Part shown: piece by piece, positions 14,489-19,597 of the stretch | How the letters are laid out: the number at the start of each line of letters is the position of its first letter | Numbering within the stretch: the first letter of the stretch is position 1 | DNA from: an uncultured Eubacteriales bacterium | GTDB lineage: Bacteria > Bacillota > Clostridia > Oscillospirales > Oscillospiraceae | DNA: 19,597 nt | Direction: 5' to 3' | Assembly: GCA_905202605.1 (NCBI GenBank) | Contig: CAJKSU010000029.1 | Location: 1 to 19,597, forward strand | Notes under the pieces: model-generated | What the model was told of the DNA's origin: nothing | Database searches by the model: none | What the model saw: the letters and a program-made list of their open reading frames with translations, nothing else | Translations under genes and position numbers: made by a program

Positions 14489-16030
14489 TTAATCAGCCAC
14501 CAGAGGCTCGATGCCCAGAGACAGGGCAAGATCCTTCAGCTCCTGTACATAGTCGCCGTAAACCATGGTGCAGTGGTTGCCTGCCATGCACTGCTTGGTC
14601 CAGGTGTCCATCTGATCCTTCACCCGGAAGTAAACCAGCTGGCTGCAGTTATAGCCTTCGTAGCCGCCGCCCATGACGATCTCACCAGAGCCGATAAACA
14701 GCTTGCTGCCATCGGGAGAGAAGCGGCACATGGTGATCTTCTGACCCTTGTCTGCGGTAAAGTCATAGCGGATGGTAACGCCGAAGCCCTGATCATAGGC
14801 AAAGTTGCGGATGGCGTAAGGCGCGTTTTCGTCGGGATTGCGCAGACGGCGATGGGCCACGGAATGCTGCATCATGTAAAGATTCTCGGGATTCTCGGCT
14901 TCCAGAATGGAAATCTGCTCAGGGGTGGTGCCAAACCGGGCGGTGGTGAGATGACCATTCTCCACGGGTACCGGACAGGTGTTGCCCATGTAAGGCCGCT
15001 TGCCGGAAACCGCGATGAGCGCCTGCTGGGACAGAACCGCATCGGTATCGTATTCACAGGCGGAGGGAATGCCTTCCTCCATGTTGAGGGAATGAGTCAG
15101 GCACAGGGTAAACTGACCCTGATTCAGGCGGCGGGTGGAGCAGGCGTCAGGACATGGCATGGTGAAGCCGTTGCAGTCCTTGAGATCCATGTTCTTCCGC
15201 ACGGTTACAAAGGCAATGGCGGAGGGAAGCATCTTTTCCCGGGTCATAGCGTTTTCCTTGGCGCCGGCGCACAGATCGTCTACCACTTCATTGGCCTTCT
15301 TGAGATCTTCTTCGGTGAGATCCGGGGTCTTACGGCCGGGAGTGGTGGGATTGCCTTCGGGAGTGGCAGGAGTCATCTGGTCGAACATCTCGTGGATGTT
15401 GATAAAGCGGAAACGAACGCCCAGACGATTGGTGATATGCTCATAGCTGTTGAATGCATCCACAGAGCTATAGGAGGTGGTGGAGCCAAAGCGGGTAACG
15501 CAGAGAATTCGAGTGGAGCGAATGACCTTCCGTGCGCGCAAAATCTTCAGACGATATTTGAGATCGTCCCACTTGTAGCAGGCAAACACTTCATAGTTGC
15601 CGGGTTTGCTGGTGATACCGGCCACGGCGATGGTGCCGGAGAAGCCGGACAAGGGAGAGACGGTAATAGGCTTGCCAAACCGCTCGGCGCATTCCAGTAC
15701 CCGGTCATCACAGGCAATGCCAGTCTGTGCAACGATAATATCACAGGCGGCAACGGCGGGAGCAATGGCGTCCCACTGGGCTTCTGGATTTTCCCAGTCG
15801 TCGGTGCGGCTGAGGGTAACGGGTTCCATCATCTCACAGCCTTCCGGAAGATGGTCCCTCAGAAGCCCCAGAAACTGCTCCTGCTTCTGGGCGTTGGCCA
15901 GACGGTCGTAGCCGGGCTGGAGGGCATCGCCCTTGCCGAAGCGGCAGGGACCTTCGTAGTAATAAAGATGCTCTACCGAGATCAGCAGGGGAAGAACATT
16001 GAGTTTCACATCGCTGGCTTTCTTAATCAT
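14489..16030 (-). CDS. FucI-like (COG2407 isomerase-fold) protein B
   Basis: 513-residue paralogue of the protein at 9012-10559, with the same ordered motifs: KLNVLPLL and EGPCRFGK at the N-terminus, NIHEMFDQ, PCPDACSTRRLN, CLTHSL, SACEYD (Glu326), VTIRYDF, GEIVMGGG and GNHCTMVYGD (His486). Candidate metal ligands are present, so it is unlikely to be a dead copy. A sequence-level divergence is evident between the two, especially in the first 200 residues, so they may act on different forms of a substrate or form a heteromer. ATG 16030 follows AAGGAG on the minus strand. It is first gene of the FucI-carrier-SufS-SufE operon. Confidence 0.8.
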   Translation of the reverse strand: MIKKASDVKLNVLPLLISVEHLYYYEGPCRFGKGDALQPGYDRLANAQKQEQFLGLLRDHLPEGCEMMEPVTLSRTDDWENPEAQWDAIAPAVAACDIIVAQTGIACDDRVLECAERFGKPITVSPLSGFSGTIAVAGITSKPGNYEVFACYKWDDLKYRLKILRARKVIRSTRILCVTRFGSTTSYSSVDAFNSYEHITNRLGVRFRFINIHEMFDQMTPATPEGNPTTPGRKTPDLTEEDLKKANEVVDDLCAGAKENAMTREKMLPSAIAFVTVRKNMDLKDCNGFTMPCPDACSTRRLNQGQFTLCLTHSLNMEEGIPSACEYDTDAVLSQQALIAVSGKRPYMGNTCPVPVENGHLTTARFGTTPEQISILEAENPENLYMMQHSVAHRRLRNPDENAPYAIRNFAYDQGFGVTIRYDFTADKGQKITMCRFSPDGSKLFIGSGEIVMGGGYEGYNCSQLVYFRVKDQMDTWTKQCMAGNHCTMVYGDYVQELKDLALSLGIEPLVAD

Positions 16031-16102
16031 AGTAATTCTCCTTTTCCATTGTCAGTTGATTTCCGCCCGGTCATCCTGCTGCCGGACTCATTGACTGAGG
16101 CC

Positions 16103-16132
16103 ATTATAGCGAAACGCAAGCCGCCGTGTCAT
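16103..16132 (-). promoter_or_regulatory. Sigma70 promoter of the right operon
   Basis: Minus strand -35 ATGACA (16132-16127), 18-base spacer, -10 TATAAT (16108-16103), about 70 bases before the FucI-like B start. One -35 mismatch, so probably substantial basal expression, in contrast to the left operon's promoter. Confidence 0.6.
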
Positions 16133-16496
16133 TGTGCGCCTCGAAAACCTTTTTGGATTGGTTTATGGATTCTGTAAAACCGGACGTCAACTACTTGGGG
16201 CAGAATTTGTGCAATATTCTACCAAGTCATCCTATCTTATAACTGGGAAATTAGAGAATATCCTATGAAAAACAACATTTCGTTGTAGCATCCTACAGGG
16301 AAATCCCCGGTTATTCATAGCCCCTTTTTCCCATGTTTTTGGTTGGAAAACAAAACTCGGAGGATTTCTGTCATAAATTCTAATTTTATTTTAGATTTTT
16401 CGACAAAGAATCTGTCCTGCTTCTGTGATATAGTCGTATCGACAAAAGGATGAAGCATATCGCGGTATCCAATTTTATCGGAAAAGGAGAAAAGAA
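16133..16496. other. AT-rich divergent region upstream of the symporter
   Basis: No gene seen. It must carry the symporter promoter; a TATAGT at 16429-16434 lacks a -35. Direct repeats TCGACAAA at 16400-16407 and 16439-16446 flank this -10, and CTATGAA (16263-16269) / TTCATAG (16314-16320) plus an imperfect ATAACTGGG / CCCCGGTTAT pair form crossed inverted repeats. A ribosome site AAAAGGAG precedes ATG 16497. Confidence 0.4.
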
Positions 16497-17969
16497 ATGG
16501 AGACTTTGACCACCAGTATTATCATTATACTATATTTGATACTGCTTTTTGGCGTATCGGCATGGGCGCAGAAGCGCCAAAAGAAGATGGAGGCTCAGGG
16601 CGGCACCGGAAGCTTCCTGATGGCCAGCAAAAGCCTACCTACCGTGCTGGTTGCGTTTATGATGGCGGGTGCCGGCATTGGCTCCATCAACACCACCGGT
16701 ATTGCCGAGCAGGTTCAGACAGCCGGCCTCTCCGGTGCCTGCGCAGGATTTGCAGGCGCGGTGGCACTGATTGTTCTGGGCGTATTCGGCGGCAAACGGA
16801 TGCGTGCCCTTCCCTATAACACCATGCCCTCCATGGCAAAGGCCTACTGCGGCGAGACCACCCGCTGGCTTTTGAGTCTGGGCGGACTGGTAATTGCCAT
16901 GGCAATCACTGCGCTGCAGTTTGTTGGGGGCGGCGCGATGCTGTCGAGTATGTTCCCGGATTACATCACCTATAACATGGGTGTTGTGATTACGGCAGTG
17001 GTGTTCTTCGTCATTGCGGCGCTAGGCGGCATGATGGGCGCAAGCCTTTCCAATGTGGTCAATATGATTGTGATGTATATTGGCCTGACACTATGTCTTG
17101 TTGCTGCTCTGGTCAATCTGGGCGGCTGGGATTCCCTGATTACCAAGGTGAATGCCATTCCGGAGCCCACCACCAGCGGCGCACCCTGGCTCTCCGTAAC
17201 CGGCGGTCTGGGCCTTGCAACCTTTATCAGCTACTTTGCATCGGAAATCCCCAACCGCTTTACCACCCAGTCCAACACCCAGCAGATTTTTGCGGCAAAG
17301 GACGGGAAGTCGGCACGAAACGGTCTGGTGATTGGTGCGCTGATGATGGTGCCAATTACCATTATTTCAACGCTGATCGGTTTGGTGGCACGGGTACAGT
17401 TCCCGGATCTGGCAGTTAAAACGCAGGCGATGAGCATGGTGGTACTGTCCGTAAATCCTGTGTTCTCCGGTCTTGGCATGGCGGCTCTGTGGGCGGTCAA
17501 CGTTTCCACCGGTGTGGCGCTGCTGATGACCTGCACGCAGCTGATTTCCTATGATGTGCTCCATGTTTTCAACAAGAACCGTGAAATGACCGAGAAGCGG
17601 CAGGCCATGCAGTCCAGATTTGTGCTGGTTGCCGTAATGGTAATTACACTGGTGATGGCGTTCTTCATGCGGGGTATCGTTTCTACCATCATGACGATGA
17701 TCTGCATTACCCCGGCCTTCGCTTTCATTTTTGTTCCGATTCTCTACTGTCCCAAAACGCTGCGTAAGAGCACCGGTACAGCTCTGCTGATTGTCAGCTA
17801 TGCGTTCTTCCTGCTGTGGCTGCTGATTCCTCCGCTGAAGGCGCTGTTCCCCAACCCTGTTTACCCCGAATGGGGTCTGGCTGTTGCAACGTTTATCCTC
17901 TGTATGGTTTTCGATAAACGCAGAGTGGAAATCCCGGACGGCGATCTGGAGGCCATTGCTAATCGGTAG
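16497..17969 (+). CDS. Sodium:solute symporter (SSS family)
   Basis: 490-residue integral membrane protein of the SLC5/SSS family, usual length, with about 12-13 hydrophobic helices. The first helix lies at ~7-24, followed by a basic loop (QKRQKK), then the glycine-rich AGAGIGSINTTGIAEQ segment typical of the family's second helix. A later helix reads TFISYFASEIPNRF followed by TTQSNTQQIFAAKD, the usual cytoplasmic loop. A hydrophilic C-terminal tail ends in Arg. Substrates of SSS proteins range over sugars, amino acids, carboxylates and nucleobases, and the sequence does not decide between them. It is divergent from FucI-like B and convergent with the PucR regulator. It may import the compound used by the cassettes (inference). 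Confidence 0.9.
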   Translation: METLTTSIIIILYLILLFGVSAWAQKRQKKMEAQGGTGSFLMASKSLPTVLVAFMMAGAGIGSINTTGIAEQVQTAGLSGACAGFAGAVALIVLGVFGGKRMRALPYNTMPSMAKAYCGETTRWLLSLGGLVIAMAITALQFVGGGAMLSSMFPDYITYNMGVVITAVVFFVIAALGGMMGASLSNVVNMIVMYIGLTLCLVAALVNLGGWDSLITKVNAIPEPTTSGAPWLSVTGGLGLATFISYFASEIPNRFTTQSNTQQIFAAKDGKSARNGLVIGALMMVPITIISTLIGLVARVQFPDLAVKTQAMSMVVLSVNPVFSGLGMAALWAVNVSTGVALLMTCTQLISYDVLHVFNKNREMTEKRQAMQSRFVLVAVMVITLVMAFFMRGIVSTIMTMICITPAFAFIFVPILYCPKTLRKSTGTALLIVSYAFFLLWLLIPPLKALFPNPVYPEWGLAVATFILCMVFDKRRVEIPDGDLEAIANR

Positions 17970-18014
17970 GTTTTGAATTTTCTACAAAAATCAATCCTTA
18001 TCCCCCCATAAAGC

Positions 18015-18048
18015 TGCCCCGGAAACGACAAGCATCGTTTCCGGGGCA
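18015..18048. terminator. Bidirectional hairpin between convergent genes
   Basis: Perfect 14-bp GC-rich stem, arms TGCCCCGGAAACGA (18015-18028) and TCGTTTCCGGGGCA (18035-18048), six-base loop. Flanks contain little T-run on either side, but the place between convergent stops fits a shared terminator. Confidence 0.75.
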
Positions 18049-18057
18049 AGCTCATGT

Positions 18058-19597
18058 TTAGGAGTGTTCCGGGGCAGAGGGAGCGGGCATACCGTATAGC
18101 TCCAGCAGAAGGAAGGACATCTCCAGCCCCACACGGGTTCCGTGGTCATCAAGGCTTAAGTCCATCAGCTGCTCAATGCGGCTGATGCGGTAGATGACGT
18201 TGTTCCGGTGCATGTGAAGCAACTGACCGGTTTCCGTTGCCTTTCGTTCATACCAGAGGTAGGTGCGGAGTAATTGCAGGTTGTTGGTATTATGCTGCTG
18301 GTCATAGGCATAGAGCGTCTGAAGCCCCTTGTAATAGATGCTGTCCCGCCAGTTTTCTTCGTTGCAGGAGCTTTCACCTAAGAGACCGTGGAGGATCCGG
18401 GACTGGAAGGTACATAAGGGCGATGCCTCCGGAAGCGACATAAGAGAGCAGAGAAATTCCGTTCCCCGCAGGGTGCCGCTGTATTTCAGAGCCAGCGATG
18501 CCTGCTCATAGGCTCGCCGGAGGTGTTCCAGCCCCGTAAAATTATCACTCAGGCCGCATCTGGCTTGATGCCGAGAGAGAAAATGAATGAGGTGCTCCTC
18601 CGGAATCCCGATTCCGCCGTTTTGACGAAGGTGCATCAGTGCAAGCACTGACTGCTCATAGACCAGCACCTGACTGCCCGGGATCAGGTCAGCCAGCTCC
18701 CGGCCAATGCGTCCCAATGCCGTTTCCATTCCTTCGCCTACGGATAACCGCATGAGACGGAACTGCCCTGTGGTTCTGAGCCCTAAATACTGCGCGCGCT
18801 CCATGATGTCCATGGGGCTGGTCAGCGCACCGGTCAGCAAATCCTGAAAGAACGTGTCATAGTTGTGGCTCAGTGCATTTTTATCCTTCCAGTTTCGTTC
18901 TGCATAGATGGCCAAAATGTCAGTCAGAATGGTGAACAACTCCAGCAGGCCGTCAGATAGTGGATGATGGTCGCAAACCATGACCACATGGGTAAAATAG
19001 GTGTTTCGGAAGCGGAATACCTTGTTGACCAAAACATACTGGCTCATGGTTTTGCTGTCGTTAATCAGCAGGGATTGTGCGTTGTTCCAGACCTCAAACC
19101 GATGATATTTCCGAAACAGCTGCAAGGTGGATTCCGGGTGATAGCCAAACTCCGCCAGCGCCAGACTCATGGAATCGTCTGTTTCAATGTGCGGGGTTCG
19201 AGCCAGCAGCGTGAAAGCGGAATCTGAGATGTTGATGGTGTTGCCGATGATCGGTTCACTAAGCTCCAAAATGGTTTGCAGTCCGGCTTCGTGAATCAGG
19301 GCATCCTGCATTTTACGGTACCACTCGCTGACCCGGTCGAAAATCTCCTGCACGGTGTTGAGCAGCAGCTCGGTTTCCATGTTCTCGTTGACGATAATCA
19401 TTCCTTGCAGGCGCTCATCGGTTTCCTGTCCATCGGTGATACGATCCCGAATGCAGAGATAGAAACGATCCGGCACGGCGGAAGACGCGCGGAGAGCATC
19501 AGACAGGCGACAGATGTGCAGCAGATCCTTCCGCATGACGCTGTAATCCCGTGGCAGAAGCGCACCCCGGCAGAAGATTTTTTCCGCCGGATCATCA
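18058..19597 (-). CDS. PucR-family transcriptional regulator (5' end outside window)
   Basis: 512 residues are visible. The C-terminus is the PucR-type helix-turn-helix: TYLWYERKATETGQLLHMHR then NNVIYRISRIEQLM. A CdaR/GGDEF-like region precedes it (QFRLMRLSVGEG to SVLALMHLR), and the N-terminal half is likely ligand sensing. A possible ATG at 19536 has no ribosome site and the frame stays open to the window end with protein-like sequence (KIFCRGALLPRDYSV), so the true start lies beyond it. PucR regulators respond to purine, amino-acid or sugar-acid related ligands. It is convergent with the symporter, which it may control. The missing part is probably short. Confidence 0.88.
   Translation of the reverse strand, partial: DDPAEKIFCRGALLPRDYSVMRKDLLHICRLSDALRASSAVPDRFYLCIRDRITDGQETDERLQGMIIVNENMETELLLNTVQEIFDRVSEWYRKMQDALIHEAGLQTILELSEPIIGNTINISDSAFTLLARTPHIETDDSMSLALAEFGYHPESTLQLFRKYHRFEVWNNAQSLLINDSKTMSQYVLVNKVFRFRNTYFTHVVMVCDHHPLSDGLLELFTILTDILAIYAERNWKDKNALSHNYDTFFQDLLTGALTSPMDIMERAQYLGLRTTGQFRLMRLSVGEGMETALGRIGRELADLIPGSQVLVYEQSVLALMHLRQNGGIGIPEEHLIHFLSRHQARCGLSDNFTGLEHLRRAYEQASLALKYSGTLRGTEFLCSLMSLPEASPLCTFQSRILHGLLGESSCNEENWRDSIYYKGLQTLYAYDQQHNTNNLQLLRTYLWYERKATETGQLLHMHRNNVIYRISRIEQLMDLSLDDHGTRVGLEMSFLLLELYGMPAPSAPEHS

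Noticed and set aside
9012..16030. Cassettes as part of a normal SUF Fe-S assembly operon
   Set aside because: No sufB, sufC, sufD or sufU is present, and the FucI-like and carrier-like genes are not SUF components.
14105..16177. 690-codon open frame on the plus strand
   Set aside because: It lies antisense to the FucI-like B and carrier genes, whose family motifs, ribosome sites and promoter are clear. Its glycine/alanine/histidine-rich product is typical of a mirror frame.

Overview
The window looks like a chromosomal segment of a gut-type Firmicute, probably an Oscillospiraceae-like clostridium. This is inferred from strong AGGAGG ribosome sites, moderately GC-rich coding DNA with AT-rich spacers, an AgrC/LytTR-type two-component pair, a Firmicutes-style secreted beta-helix protein, and PrpR-N/Fis and PucR regulators. 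No rRNA, tRNA, CRISPR array, phage gene or intact transposon was seen.

Layout. (1) 1-2829: a DapA/NAL-family aldolase (minus strand, cut by the window edge), divergent from a PrpR-N/Fis regulator whose AAA+ centre is degenerate. A sigma70-type promoter and a 15-bp inverted repeat lie between them. (2) 2830-3394: mostly non-coding, with a terminator hairpin and a possible small gene remnant. (3) 3395-7106: a secreted right-handed beta-helix protein (minus), divergent from a LytTR response regulator and an AgrC-like histidine kinase that overlap by ATGA. (4) 7107-7942: decayed DNA with the C-terminal remnant of a CytX-like NCS1 permease. (5) 7943-16030, the most unusual part: a LysR regulator, then two convergent operons carrying the same gene order in mirror image. 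The left operon is FucI-like protein A followed by a carrier-domain/SufS fusion. The right operon (minus) is FucI-like protein B, free carrier-like protein, SufS cysteine desulfurase and SufE. (6) 16031-19597: a sodium:solute symporter divergent from the right operon, then a convergent PucR-type regulator cut by the window end.

How it may work together (inference). Each cassette pairs a COG2407-like sugar-isomerase-fold protein with a small acyl-carrier-like domain and a group II cysteine desulfurase. One SufE persulfide acceptor is present and no SUF/ISC scaffold genes are in the window. This suggests that cysteine-derived sulfur is sent to a dedicated substrate or carrier rather than to general Fe-S assembly. 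The symporter may import the substrate, and LysR and PucR may sense it. I do not recognise this combination as a named pathway.
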